A stretch of 64,000 bases of DNA, taken from contig NZ_LQBP01000012.1 of the NCBI RefSeq assembly GCF_001507545.1, positions 31,649 to 95,648 on the forward strand, read 5' to 3'. This document shows positions 53,762 to 62,322 of the stretch, piece by piece. The notes beneath the pieces are model-generated. The model had not been told where the DNA came from. It ran no database searches and saw only the letters and a list, made by a program, of their open reading frames with translations. The stretch's first letter is position 1. Each line of letters begins with the position of its first letter. A program made the translations under genes and the position numbers. The stretch is from Ruegeria profundi (GTDB taxonomy: Bacteria > Pseudomonadota > Alphaproteobacteria > Rhodobacterales > Rhodobacteraceae).

Positions 53762-55110
53762 AGGACAGCAATTTCCTTAAAGAAAATAATGCACGCCACC
53801 TGTGGCACCCGATGGCTCACCCGGCTGACAGCCTCGCACACCCGCCCGAGATTATCGTTGGCGGCGAAGGCGTCAGCATCACGGATGTAGATGGGCGCAC
53901 GGTTGTGGACGGGGTGGGCGGCCTTTGGAACGTGAATCTCGGCTATTCCTGCCAACCGGTGAAGGATGCCATTTCAGAACAATTGGACAGACTGCCTTAC
54001 TACTCAATTTTCAGGGGAACGACGAACGATCTGGTGATTGAACTCAGCTATATGCTGCGTGAGTTTTTCGCGCCCGATGGTCTGTCGCGTGCGTTCTTTA
54101 CGTCAGGGGGATCGGATGGAGTAGAGATCGCCCTGCGCCTTGCGCGGCAATATCACAAAGTGCGTGGCGAAGCCGGACGCGTTAAGTTCCTGAGCCTCAA
54201 GAAGGGCTATCACGGAACGCATACTTTGGGCGCATCAGTCAACGGAAACCCGAATTTCCGGACCCAATACGAGCCACTGATGCCAGGCTGCCATCATATT
54301 CCTTCGCCCTACACCTATCGCAACCCGTTTGGCGAAACGGATCCGGAGAAACTGGCGCAGTTGTGCCTTGCAGCCCTTGAAGATGAGATCAAGTTCCAGG
54401 ATTCCTCGACCATTGCGGCGATGATCATGGAGCCTGTTCTTGGGGCAGGTGGGGTTATTCCCCCGCACGAAAGCTTTATGCCTGGTGTGCGTGAGATATG
54501 TTCAAAACACGGAATTTTGCTGATCGCGGACGAAGTCATAACAGCCTATGGCCGAACGGGCGCGTGGAGCGGATCGCGCCGCTTTGGCGTTCAGCCAGAT
54601 ATGGCGGTTACAGCCAAGGCCATCACAAACGGATACTTCCCTTTCGGTGCCGTTATGATCAGCGACGCCATCTCCGAAGTCTTTGAAAATGATACCTCTG
54701 GCAAAGCCACGATCGGATCAGGCTATACGTATTCCGGACATCCGGTTGGCGCGGCTGCTGCAATCGCGTGCCTGAAGGAAACCGAACGTTTGAACGTCAA
54801 GGACAATGCTGCAAAGCGGGGTGAGCAACTGCATGCTGGTCTCAAACAGCTTGGTGAGACATACGATCTGATCGGCGATGTGCGCGGTGGTTATGGTTTG
54901 ATGTGTGCTTTGGAGCTTGTATCAGACCGGGACACCAAGGCGCCTATCGACAAGGCCTCGATCAGCACGGTTCAGAAAACAGCCTACGACGCCGGAGCCA
55001 TGGTGCGCGTGTCAGGCAACAACATCATTCTGTCGCCGCCACTTATCCTGAGCGAAGATGACGTGAACACAATACTCACTGCTCTGGACAAGGGTTTGGG
55101 GGCGGTCTGA
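53758..55110 (+). CDS. Class III (omega) aminotransferase
   Basis: A 450-residue PLP enzyme of the omega-amino acid/amine:pyruvate type. Motifs: WHPMAHPADS at the N-terminus, SGGSDGVEIALRLARQYHK, GYHGTHTLGASVNG, AAMIMEPVLGAGGVIPP, LIADEVITAYGRTG (Asp binding the pyridine N) and the Schiff-base lysine in DMAVTAKAITNGYFPFGAVM. The C-terminal VRVSGNNIILSPPLIL completes the fold. It could transaminate a primary amine or omega-amino acid released by the upstream ligase/amidotransferase genes. It ends five bases from the convergent hpaR gene. Confidence 0.87.
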   Translation: MKDSNFLKENNARHLWHPMAHPADSLAHPPEIIVGGEGVSITDVDGRTVVDGVGGLWNVNLGYSCQPVKDAISEQLDRLPYYSIFRGTTNDLVIELSYMLREFFAPDGLSRAFFTSGGSDGVEIALRLARQYHKVRGEAGRVKFLSLKKGYHGTHTLGASVNGNPNFRTQYEPLMPGCHHIPSPYTYRNPFGETDPEKLAQLCLAALEDEIKFQDSSTIAAMIMEPVLGAGGVIPPHESFMPGVREICSKHGILLIADEVITAYGRTGAWSGSRRFGVQPDMAVTAKAITNGYFPFGAVMISDAISEVFENDTSGKATIGSGYTYSGHPVGAAAAIACLKETERLNVKDNAAKRGEQLHAGLKQLGETYDLIGDVRGGYGLMCALELVSDRDTKAPIDKASISTVQKTAYDAGAMVRVSGNNIILSPPLILSEDDVNTILTALDKGLGAV

Positions 55111-55114
55111 GCGC

Positions 55115-55591
55115 TCAGGCGTCATGATCTTCTTCGTTTAGGCGCAGGGTGAGTTTCTGCAGCAGAGTCACAAGTGTATCGTGATCTTTTTCCCCAAGGA
55201 TGTCGCGATAGTAGGCCGCGATGTCTGATGCTTCGGTCATATGATCGTTGATGATCGCTTGCCCCGCGCCGGTGATGGCGATGTGCTGGCGACGACGATC
55301 ATTGGGGTCAGCCTCGCGCGAAACGAGTCCGGCGTTTTCCATGGAGTGTACAATCCGGCTCAGGCTGGGGGACATCAAGGCAGCGCGATTGGCCAGCGTT
55401 CCGGTTTCCATCTTTCCGCTTTCACTCAAAACGCGCAAGACGCGCCATTGCTGCTCGGTAATGCCAGCTTTTTGCAGCATTTTGCGGATAGGTGCCATAA
55501 CCGCCTCGCGTGCGCGGGTGAGCGATACGGGCAAAGACTGCGAGGTCGGAGGTAGTAAAGAGTTCAATTGAGGTTTCGGCGTATCTTGCAA
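55115..55591 (-). CDS. hpaR: MarR-family regulator of homoprotocatechuate degradation (HpaR)
   Basis: A 158-residue winged-helix repressor. Features: SQSLPVSLTRAREAVMAPIR, GITEQQWRVLRVLSESGKM, TGTLANRAALMSPSLSRIVH recognition helix, and the wing READPNDRRRQHIAITG. These are the blocks of HpaR/HpcR. The start is a TTG at 55591 with AGGA eight bases upstream. It is divergent from hpaF-E-D across a 106-bp region with a perfect 17-bp inverted repeat, the probable operator. The ligand in relatives is 4-hydroxyphenylacetate or homoprotocatechuate. Confidence 0.85.
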   Translation of the reverse strand: MQDTPKPQLNSLLPPTSQSLPVSLTRAREAVMAPIRKMLQKAGITEQQWRVLRVLSESGKMETGTLANRAALMSPSLSRIVHSMENAGLVSREADPNDRRRQHIAITGAGQAIINDHMTEASDIAAYYRDILGEKDHDTLVTLLQKLTLRLNEEDHDA

Positions 55592-55614
55592 GGATCTGAT
55601 CCTGTTTATTTCAT

Positions 55615-55676
55615 ATGTTAATTAAATTGATTGACTCGCGGTTGCAATATCCAGTACACATCAATTTAATTAACAT
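55615..55676. promoter_or_regulatory. Perfect 17-bp inverted repeat, probable HpaR operator
   Basis: Left arm ATGTTAATTAAATTGAT at 55615-55631 and right arm ATCAATTTAATTAACAT at 55660-55676, exact reverse complements separated by 28 bp. Each arm is itself roughly palindromic, as expected for a MarR dimer site. It spans the hpaR and hpaF promoters. Confidence 0.75.
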
Positions 55677-55697
55677 GATAAATAAATCGGTGAACTC

Positions 55698-56087
55698 ATG
55701 CCGCATATCCACATCGAGTATTCCGGAAACCTTGAACGGGTCGTAGATATGGCCAGTTTGTGCGACGCGCTCCGGCAATCAGCAGCCGGGATAGCTGCGC
55801 TGCCAATGCCCGGTGTGCGCGTCCGCGCGATCCGTGTCGATCACTATTCCATCGCGGATGGCGACCAAAAACATGGGTTTGTCGATATATCGGTCCGATT
55901 GCGCGAAGGGCGTTCGGACGATGTCAAAAAAGACGTCATCAATGACCTTTTCAAAGCCGCGCAGGTGTTTCTTGCACCCGCAATGAAGACGCATTCGATC
56001 GCGCTTTCTTCCGAATTGCGCGAGATTGACGCAAAACTTTCCCCGAAATGCGGCACAATCCGAGACCATCTGGAGAACCCGAAATGA
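55698..56087 (+). CDS. hpaF: 5-carboxymethyl-2-hydroxymuconate delta-isomerase (HpaF/HpcD)
   Basis: A 129-residue tautomerase-superfamily enzyme. After the initiator Met the mature chain starts with proline (MPHIHIEYSGNLE), the catalytic Pro1. VRVRAIRVDHYSIADGDQKHGFVDISVRLREGR matches the CHMI family. It isomerises 5-carboxymethyl-2-hydroxymuconate in homoprotocatechuate degradation. It overlaps hpaE by four bases (ATGA) and is the first gene of the catabolic operon. Confidence 0.88.
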   Translation: MPHIHIEYSGNLERVVDMASLCDALRQSAAGIAALPMPGVRVRAIRVDHYSIADGDQKHGFVDISVRLREGRSDDVKKDVINDLFKAAQVFLAPAMKTHSIALSSELREIDAKLSPKCGTIRDHLENPK

Positions 56088-57592
56088 GCACCTTGGAGCA
56101 GAATCTTGAAAAACTGCGTGAGTTGTTGGCGCGTTTTCAGGAAGGTGGAATAAATAACCGCATTGCGGGCGAGGATCGGGACGGCTCGGCCGGGACGTTT
56201 CAAAACACGTCTCCCGTAGACAAAAGCGTGATTTGCAGTGTTGCCCAAGGCAACCGCGATGACATCGACGCCGCAGCGAATGCGGCAGCCGACGCCTTCC
56301 CCAACTGGCGCGACACAACGGCAACCGAACGGCGCAAAATGCTGATCCGTGTGGCCGAGGCTATCGAAGAACGTGCCGAAGAAATCGCCTTGTGTGAATG
56401 CTGGGATACGGGCCAGACCCTGAAATTCATGTCCAAGGCAGCGCTGCGTGGAGCCGAGAACTTTCGCTATTTTGCAGACCAAGTCGTTCAGGCACGGGAT
56501 GGCCAGCATCTGAAATCACCGACCCTGATGAATATCACAACACGCGTACCCATTGGGCCTGTTGGTGTCATTACTCCGTGGAACACGCCATTTATGCTGT
56601 CCACGTGGAAAATCGCACCGGCGCTGGCGGCCGGATGTACGGTGGTTCACAAGCCGGCGGAGGCAAGTCCGCTTACGGCGCGATTGCTGGTGGAAATCGC
56701 TGAAGAAGCCGGTCTGCCAAAAGGTGTGTTGAATACAGTGAACGGTTTTGGCGATGAGGCGGGCAAAGCGCTGTGTGAACATCCAAAAATCCGCGCCATT
56801 GCCTTTGTCGGCGAAAGCCGCACGGGCAGTTTGATCACGAAGCAGGGGGCAGATACGCTGAAGCGCAACCACCTTGAGCTAGGCGGAAAGAACCCGGTGA
56901 TCGTGTTTGACGACGCCGATCTTGAGCGTGCATTGGATGCGGTGATCTTCATGATCTACTCGATCAACGGTGAGCGCTGCACCTCTTCCTCACGCCTGTT
57001 GATTCAAGACACGATCAAGGAAGAGTTCGAGGCAAAACTCGTCGAACGTGTAAACAAGATCAAGGTTGGTCATCCGTTAGACCCAACCACCGAGATCGGT
57101 CCGCTGGTTACCGAAGAGCACTACAACAAGGTCACCAGCTATTTTGACATTGCAAAAGAAGACGGTGCAACGGTAGCAGCAGGTGGGACAAAGCTCGGAG
57201 ACGAAGGGTACTTTGTGCGACCAACGTTGTTTACCAATGCGAACAACCAGATGCGCATCGCGCGCGAAGAGATTTTTGGCCCGGTTCTGACCGCAATCCC
57301 GTTCTCGACAGAAGAAGAGGCACTGCAGATCGCCAATGACACGCCTTATGGTCTGACCGGGTATGTCTGGACGAACGACCTGACACGCGCATTACGGTTT
57401 ACGGACCAGCTGGAGGCGGGGATGATCTGGGTGAACTCGGAAAACGTGCGCCATCTGCCCACGCCGTTTGGTGGTGTCAAAGCCTCAGGCATCGGTCGTG
57501 ACGGTGGGGATTGGAGTTTTGAGTTTTACATGGAGCAAAAGCACATCGGTTTTGCGACAGGGCAGCACAAGATTACGCAACTTGGGATGTAA
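56084..57592 (+). CDS. hpaE: 5-carboxymethyl-2-hydroxymuconate semialdehyde dehydrogenase
   Basis: A 502-residue NAD-dependent aldehyde dehydrogenase. Motifs: VITPWNTPFMLSTWKIAPAL, FVGESRTGSLITKQGADTL, HLELGGKNPVIVF (catalytic Glu) and INGERCTSSSRLLIQ (catalytic Cys), then EEIFGPVLTAIPF. Identity as HpaE/HpcC rests on sequence pattern plus its place between hpaF and hpaD. It oxidises the ring-cleavage semialdehyde to 5-carboxymethyl-2-hydroxymuconate. The ATG at 56084 overlaps the hpaF stop. Confidence 0.88.
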   Translation: MSTLEQNLEKLRELLARFQEGGINNRIAGEDRDGSAGTFQNTSPVDKSVICSVAQGNRDDIDAAANAAADAFPNWRDTTATERRKMLIRVAEAIEERAEEIALCECWDTGQTLKFMSKAALRGAENFRYFADQVVQARDGQHLKSPTLMNITTRVPIGPVGVITPWNTPFMLSTWKIAPALAAGCTVVHKPAEASPLTARLLVEIAEEAGLPKGVLNTVNGFGDEAGKALCEHPKIRAIAFVGESRTGSLITKQGADTLKRNHLELGGKNPVIVFDDADLERALDAVIFMIYSINGERCTSSSRLLIQDTIKEEFEAKLVERVNKIKVGHPLDPTTEIGPLVTEEHYNKVTSYFDIAKEDGATVAAGGTKLGDEGYFVRPTLFTNANNQMRIAREEIFGPVLTAIPFSTEEEALQIANDTPYGLTGYVWTNDLTRALRFTDQLEAGMIWVNSENVRHLPTPFGGVKASGIGRDGGDWSFEFYMEQKHIGFATGQHKITQLGM

Positions 57593-57651
57593 CGCGACTG
57601 AAATCGGTGCCTATCTTGGGCTGATATCTTATATTTGGGTTTAGGCGCGTG

Positions 57652-57685
57652 ATCGGAATTTGGGTTCGCAATTCCCAATTTCGAT
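57652..57685. repeat. Imperfect inverted repeat between hpaE and hpaD
   Basis: ATCGGAATTTGGG pairs with CCCAATTTCGAT around a TTCGCAATT loop, giving about a 12-bp imperfect stem 69 bases before hpaD. No T-run follows, so it could be an mRNA-stabilising stem or a binding site rather than a terminator. Confidence 0.4.
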
Positions 57686-57753
57686 AGGGATCAGAAAACG
57701 TCTCCCTCGGGCGAAAAGCTTGAGAGAAACGAACTGACAAAGGAGGAACTGTC

Positions 57754-58596
57754 ATGGGAAAGATCGTACAGGCTGCGAAGATTACGCATGTGCCGAGCAT
57801 CTGGATGTCCCACACGATGCCAAAGTACAAAGGCATCCGGCAACCTGCCATCGATGGATATGCGCGCCTGCGTCAGGATGCGATTGATCGCGGGGTCGAT
57901 ACGTTTGTCGTGTTTGACACGCATTGGATCACCAATCAGGGTTTCCATTTGAACACTAAAGAGCACCACAAAGGCCGTTTCATCAGCCACGAACTGCCGC
58001 ATATGCTGGCGGATATGGAATTCGATTACCGCGGTGATCACGAACTGGGCGAAACCATTCTTGATGTTCTGCATGAGCGTGGCGAACGGGCCCTGGGCCA
58101 TTCTCACCCCGATATGGGAATGGAATACGGCACGCTGCTACCGATGCACTTCATCAATGAGGGTGTTAATGCACGGGTGTTGCCGGTTGCGGTCAACCAG
58201 TTCTCATCGATTCAGGAAAACCGTGTCTGGGGCGAGGCTATTGCGGAAGGAATTCGCCGCTCGGATCGCAATGTGTCCATTTTGGCTTCAGGTTCGCTCA
58301 GCCATGACTTCACGCCGAACGAACGCTCGGTTGACGGTTTGAACTCTGTCAATGGTGAGTTTAACCGCCAGATGGATCTAAGAGTGATTGAGCTTTGGGA
58401 GCAGGGCCGCTTCGAAGAATTCCTTGAGCTTCTTCCTGACTACGCCAAGAAATGCACCGGAGAATGCGCGATGAACGATACGGCGCTTTTGTTCGGTGCG
58501 CTTGGTTGGGGCAGCTACAAAGGCCAGATCGATATCTACACACCTTATTTCGGCAGCTCTGGAACAGGTCAGGCAAACATTAGCTTTTCAGTCTAA
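57754..58596 (+). CDS. hpaD: 3,4-dihydroxyphenylacetate 2,3-dioxygenase (class III extradiol)
   Basis: A 280-residue LigB-fold extradiol dioxygenase, the length of E. coli HpaD. AAGGAGG precedes the ATG. Conserved residues include an N-terminal histidine in ITHVPSIWMSH, VVFDTHWITNQGFHL, GHSHPDMGMEYGTLLPMHFI, and LASGSLSHDFTPNE (C-terminal His/Asp). These provide the non-haem iron/base cluster. It cleaves homoprotocatechuate between C2 and C3 to carboxymethyl-hydroxymuconic semialdehyde, the substrate of HpaE. Confidence 0.9.
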   Translation: MGKIVQAAKITHVPSIWMSHTMPKYKGIRQPAIDGYARLRQDAIDRGVDTFVVFDTHWITNQGFHLNTKEHHKGRFISHELPHMLADMEFDYRGDHELGETILDVLHERGERALGHSHPDMGMEYGTLLPMHFINEGVNARVLPVAVNQFSSIQENRVWGEAIAEGIRRSDRNVSILASGSLSHDFTPNERSVDGLNSVNGEFNRQMDLRVIELWEQGRFEEFLELLPDYAKKCTGECAMNDTALLFGALGWGSYKGQIDIYTPYFGSSGTGQANISFSV

Positions 58597-58675
58597 AGAT
58601 TTGTAAAACGACAAAAAAAACCTAAGCTGAAATGGCCAATCTCGGTGGGCTGTTGCGGTATAAGAAAGCGAACGG

Positions 58676-60073
58676 ATGAACTGGGACGAATTTGCACATT
58701 GGGGGCAGCAGATATCGAAATGGGCTGCCGCCTACCATCAAACCCTGTCAGATCGCCCGGTCAGGGCGCAAACGGCACCGGGGGCCATTTCCGCCCAGCT
58801 TGAGCCGGCCCCGCCAGAAACTGGTCAGCCAATGGAAACCATCATGGCCGACTTTGAGCGGATCGTAATGCCGGGGATAACCCATTGGCAGCACCCGCGC
58901 TTTTTCGCGTATTTTCCGGCTAATGCCGCGCCGCCGTCCATGCTGGCTGAGATGCTGGTGACCACGATCGCTGCGCAGTGCATGTTGTGGCAGACCTCGC
59001 CCGCTGGCACCGAAGTCGAAAGTGTTATGGTAGATTGGCTGCGACAAGCGCTTGGTCTGCCCACGGGGATGACAGGCGTCATTCAGGATAGCGCGTCCTC
59101 GGCCACACTGTCAGCGGTCCTGACAATGCGCGAACGCGCCACAGGTTTTACCGGCAACCGAGAGGGCCTGAATGCCAAGGGTGCCTTCAGGATTTATTGT
59201 TCTGATCAAGTACATTCGTCGATTGACCGGGCCTGCTGGGTCGCCGGGATTGGTCAGGACAATCTGGTCAAGCTACCCACGCAAGGGCCGACCTTTGCAA
59301 TTGATCCCGATGCGCTTGAGGCCGCGATCCAGCGCGACATCGCCGCCGGGCATGTGCCTGCAGGGATCATCGCAATTACCGGTGGCACGGGTGTGGGTGC
59401 CTGTGATGATCTTGTGGCCGTGGCGGATATCGCCCAAAGGCATGATCTTTACACGCATCTTGATGCTGCATGGGCTGGGTCGGCCATGATCTGCCCCGAG
59501 TTTCGGGATCCACTATGGGCCGGGGCAGAGCGTTATGACAGCATCGTGTTCAATCCGCATAAATGGCTGGGGGCCCAATTTGACTGTGCGATCCAGTTTC
59601 TGAAAGACGCGACACCGCAGCTTAACACGCTAAAAATCGAACCGGAGTACCTCAAGACCTCAGGGGCAGAGGTCACGAACTATTCTGAATGGACCATCCC
59701 GCTGGGTCGTCGGTTCCGGGCGTTGAAAATCTGGTTCTTGCTGCGCTCATATGGGCTTGACGGGTTGCGGGCGCGTATCCGCAATCACGTTGCCTGGGCC
59801 AACGAGCTTGCCGAAAAAATCGGCTCAATTGAGGGGTTTGAGATCACAACTGGCCCGATCCTCAGCCTGTTTTCCTTTCGCTGTCCGGGTGACGATGACA
59901 TGCAGCAGCGATTGGTGGACGCGCTGAACGATGACGGCAGGATTTACCTTACGCAAGGTATGTTCGACGGTCGTAAGATTATCCGCCTTCAGGTTGGGCA
60001 ATTCGATACCACGCGGGAAGACGTGCTAATGGCCGCTGACGTGATCCGCGATGTTTGGGGGTCTCTTTCATGA
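58676..60073 (+). CDS. PLP-dependent aromatic-L-amino-acid decarboxylase family protein
   Basis: A 465-residue group II decarboxylase. Motifs: HPRFFAYFPANAAPPSMLAE, CMLWQTSPAGTEVESVMVDW, VIQDSASSATLSAVL, HLDAAWAGSAMI (Asp interacting with PLP) and NPHKWLGAQFDC with Schiff-base Lys296. It most resembles tyrosine/DOPA/phenylalanine decarboxylases. It overlaps the next hpa gene by four bases, so it is part of the homoprotocatechuate operon. A role making tyramine or dopamine, later oxidised to (di)hydroxyphenylacetate, would link amino acid breakdown to this pathway, but the amine oxidase is not in the window. Confidence 0.85.
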   Translation: MNWDEFAHWGQQISKWAAAYHQTLSDRPVRAQTAPGAISAQLEPAPPETGQPMETIMADFERIVMPGITHWQHPRFFAYFPANAAPPSMLAEMLVTTIAAQCMLWQTSPAGTEVESVMVDWLRQALGLPTGMTGVIQDSASSATLSAVLTMRERATGFTGNREGLNAKGAFRIYCSDQVHSSIDRACWVAGIGQDNLVKLPTQGPTFAIDPDALEAAIQRDIAAGHVPAGIIAITGGTGVGACDDLVAVADIAQRHDLYTHLDAAWAGSAMICPEFRDPLWAGAERYDSIVFNPHKWLGAQFDCAIQFLKDATPQLNTLKIEPEYLKTSGAEVTNYSEWTIPLGRRFRALKIWFLLRSYGLDGLRARIRNHVAWANELAEKIGSIEGFEITTGPILSLFSFRCPGDDDMQQRLVDALNDDGRIYLTQGMFDGRKIIRLQVGQFDTTREDVLMAADVIRDVWGSLS

Positions 60074-60924
60074 AGTATGCAACTTTCTCGGCGGATGGAG
60101 ACACATTTTTTGGCGTGATCACCGATAGTGGTGCAATTGCGCTGAACGAAGCCTTTCCCGACTACGCCAGCCTTTACGAGGTGATCGCCGCCGGTGCGTT
60201 TGATCAGTTGAGCGGTGCAGCCGAAGGCAAACCGGTCACACATAAGGGTTTTAAGTATGAAATGGTCATGCCGGATGCCCGTCGTATCCTCTGTGTCGGT
60301 GTGAATTTCCCGGACCGGAATGCTGAATACAAGGACGGCAGTGAACAACCAAAACATATGTCACTGTTCCCACGATTTGCCAGCGGGTTCACGGGGCATG
60401 ACTGCCCTTTGATCCGCCCGCCGGAAAACCACACGCTGGATTATGAAGGCGAGGTGGCCGTTGTGATTGGAAAGGGCGGTCGCAGGATTTCACAGCAGGG
60501 CGCTTATGACCACATCGCGGCCCTGACACTTTGCAACGAAGGCACGATCCGCGACTGGGTACGGCACGCCAAGTTCAACGTCACCCAGGGCAAGAATTGG
60601 GATAATTCGGGGGCCATGGGTCCGTGGTTGGTACCTTTCACAGATACCGCGCAACTGGACGATGCGCGCATCCAGACCCATGTAAATGGTGAGTTGCGTC
60701 AGAACGATACTCTGAACCGTATGATGTTTCCGATCCGCCGCGAAATCGAATACATCTCGACCTTCATGACGTTGCAGCCGGGGGATATCATTGTCACCGG
60801 TACGCCAACCGGGGCAGGCGCGCGGTTCGATCCGCCGAAGTATCTGGTTCCGGGCGATGTCGTGGAGGTTTCGGTCGAAGGCATCGGCACCTTGCGCAAC
60901 ACGGTCGAGGATGAACAGCCATGA
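60070..60924 (+). CDS. FAH-family decarboxylase/isomerase of the hpa pathway (HpaG-like, single domain)
   Basis: A 284-residue FAH-fold enzyme from the ATG at 60070, overlapping the decarboxylase stop. Core metal motif TLDYEGEVAVVIGKGG (Glu-x-Glu), ALTLCNEGTIRDWVRHAKFN, GPWLVPFTDTAQLDD, and terminal LQPGDIIVTGTPTGAGARFD. In E. coli HpaG is a two-domain protein of ~430 residues that decarboxylates 5-oxopent-3-ene-1,2,5-tricarboxylate and isomerises the product; here one domain of that type is present. The assignment comes from operon context and could be a related FAH hydrolase. Confidence 0.8.
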   Translation: MKYATFSADGDTFFGVITDSGAIALNEAFPDYASLYEVIAAGAFDQLSGAAEGKPVTHKGFKYEMVMPDARRILCVGVNFPDRNAEYKDGSEQPKHMSLFPRFASGFTGHDCPLIRPPENHTLDYEGEVAVVIGKGGRRISQQGAYDHIAALTLCNEGTIRDWVRHAKFNVTQGKNWDNSGAMGPWLVPFTDTAQLDDARIQTHVNGELRQNDTLNRMMFPIRREIEYISTFMTLQPGDIIVTGTPTGAGARFDPPKYLVPGDVVEVSVEGIGTLRNTVEDEQP

Positions 60925-61721
60925 CGCCGGATGACCACGCCCGCGCTGCGGCCGATTTGCTGCAGGCGGAACGCACAGGCAAGCAGATCGGGCTGTTGAC
61001 CCTGCGCTATCCCGATATGGGGATGGATGATGCATACGCGGTACAAAATGCCATCTATCGCCAGAAGTTAGCGGAGGGGCGAAAAGTAATCGGGTGGAAG
61101 ATCGGCCTGACCTCAAAAGCCATGCAGCATGCGCTGAACATCGACATTCCCGACAGCGGAATCCTGTTTGATGACATGGCATTCGACAATGGTGGCAGGG
61201 TTCCAGCCGGTCGGTTTATCCAGCCTCGGATCGAAGCCGAGATCGCATTTGTGATGAAGTCTTCTGTCGGCGGTGAAAACGTGACTCGTGAGGATGTTAT
61301 CGCTGCCACGGACTACGTGGCGCCTTCTATCGAAATCCTCGACACCCGTATTCAACGCGTAGACCCAAAGACAGGCAAGGCGCGCACCGTCTATGATACA
61401 ATCAGCGACAACGCCGCCAATGCAGGCATTGTGCTGGGCGCAGAACGCCATGCGATAGATGCTTTCGACTTGCGTTGGGTCGGTGCGTTGAACTTCCGCA
61501 ATGGCGAGATTGAGGAAACCGGCCTGGGTGCCGGGGTACTGAACGACCCAATCAAAAGCGTGGTTTGGTTGGCGCGCCGTATGGCGCAATATGGTCAGAG
61601 CATTGAGCCGGGCCAAATCGTCCTTTCCGGAAGTTTTATCCGCCCTATCGAGTGTCCTTCGGGTGCGAAAATCCACGCAGATTTCGGGGCTTTTGGTTCG
61701 GCTGATATCACTTTTGCCTGA
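60921..61721 (+). CDS. hpaH: 2-oxo-hept-3-ene-1,7-dioate hydratase
   Basis: A 266-residue hydratase of the HpaH/MhpD family within the FAH superfamily. Blocks: DDAYAVQNAIYRQKLAEGRKVIGWKIGLTS, PRIEAEIAFVMK (Glu metal ligands), APSIEILDTRIQR and SGSFIRPIECPSGAKIHADFG. It adds water to 2-oxohept-3-ene-1,7-dioate (OHED). It overlaps the HpaG-like gene by four bases and is the last gene of the cluster seen here. The next enzyme, the HpaI aldolase, is not in the window. Confidence 0.87.
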   Translation: MTPDDHARAAADLLQAERTGKQIGLLTLRYPDMGMDDAYAVQNAIYRQKLAEGRKVIGWKIGLTSKAMQHALNIDIPDSGILFDDMAFDNGGRVPAGRFIQPRIEAEIAFVMKSSVGGENVTREDVIAATDYVAPSIEILDTRIQRVDPKTGKARTVYDTISDNAANAGIVLGAERHAIDAFDLRWVGALNFRNGEIEETGLGAGVLNDPIKSVVWLARRMAQYGQSIEPGQIVLSGSFIRPIECPSGAKIHADFGAFGSADITFA

Positions 61722-61818
61722 AAGTAACGCCGCAGGTGCCGGCGCCCAGACAGTTAAGATCGCCCGCCTAAAGGTCGTTATCGCAACCGTCGCTCTCACA
61801 GCAACAGTCAGCTAGGGG

Positions 61819-62259
61819 TTATGATCCTGCCCCTAATTTTCTAAGTATTCGCTCCAACTCAGCAGCCTCAGATTTGCTGAGCTTGTCCTGAATGGAATTG
61901 ACCAGCATTTCAGCGTAAATCGGCCACATCGCCTCTCTGATCGCTAGCCCCTTGGGTGTAAGCTTGATCGTCTGACCTCTGCCATCATTTTCAACTTCCT
62001 CCCGAGTGATAAGACCTGCTTCAGCAATACGACCCAACATGCGGGATAATCCGTACTGTGGAAGCAATAACCTTTCCTTCAACTCGTAGGGGCGGATACC
62101 GTTCGGCCCAGCCTTTTCGATTTCAAGCAATACGTCATACCAGCCAAGCCTTGGTAGGTTGTTGTTCTTCAACTCAGACTCGATGCCTTCAAGCAATGCT
62201 TGGCCCGTATTCAGCAAAGAAGTCCAAATTCTCGTTGTTTGTGGGTCTGGAGTGATCAT
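61819..62259 (-). CDS. MarR-family transcriptional regulator
   Basis: A 146-residue winged-helix regulator from the ATG at 62259 (MITPDPQTTRIWTSLLNTGQ); a longer frame upstream would run through its own operators. DNA-binding region: LGWYDVLLEIEKAGPNGIRP, ELKERLLLPQYGLSRMLGRI recognition helix, and wing REEVENDGRGQTIKLT. It is divergent from the glutathione transferase gene, with two GATGCA-N2-TGCATC palindromes in the 96-bp gap. That arrangement is typical of a repressor controlling itself and a detoxification gene. Confidence 0.82.
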   Translation of the reverse strand: MITPDPQTTRIWTSLLNTGQALLEGIESELKNNNLPRLGWYDVLLEIEKAGPNGIRPYELKERLLLPQYGLSRMLGRIAEAGLITREEVENDGRGQTIKLTPKGLAIREAMWPIYAEMLVNSIQDKLSKSEAAELERILRKLGAGS

Positions 62260-62278
62260 GTCCAAGTTCTCGCAGAAA

Positions 62279-62292
62279 GATGCAATTGCATC
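62279..62292. promoter_or_regulatory. MarR operator 1, GATGCAATTGCATC
   Basis: Perfect 14-bp palindrome (GATGCA-AT-TGCATC) 20 bases upstream of the marR start. It shares both half-sites with the palindrome at 62323-62340. Confidence 0.7.
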
Positions 62293-62322
62293 AACCTTGA
62301 CGTTTGCGCATTGAAGCCAATA

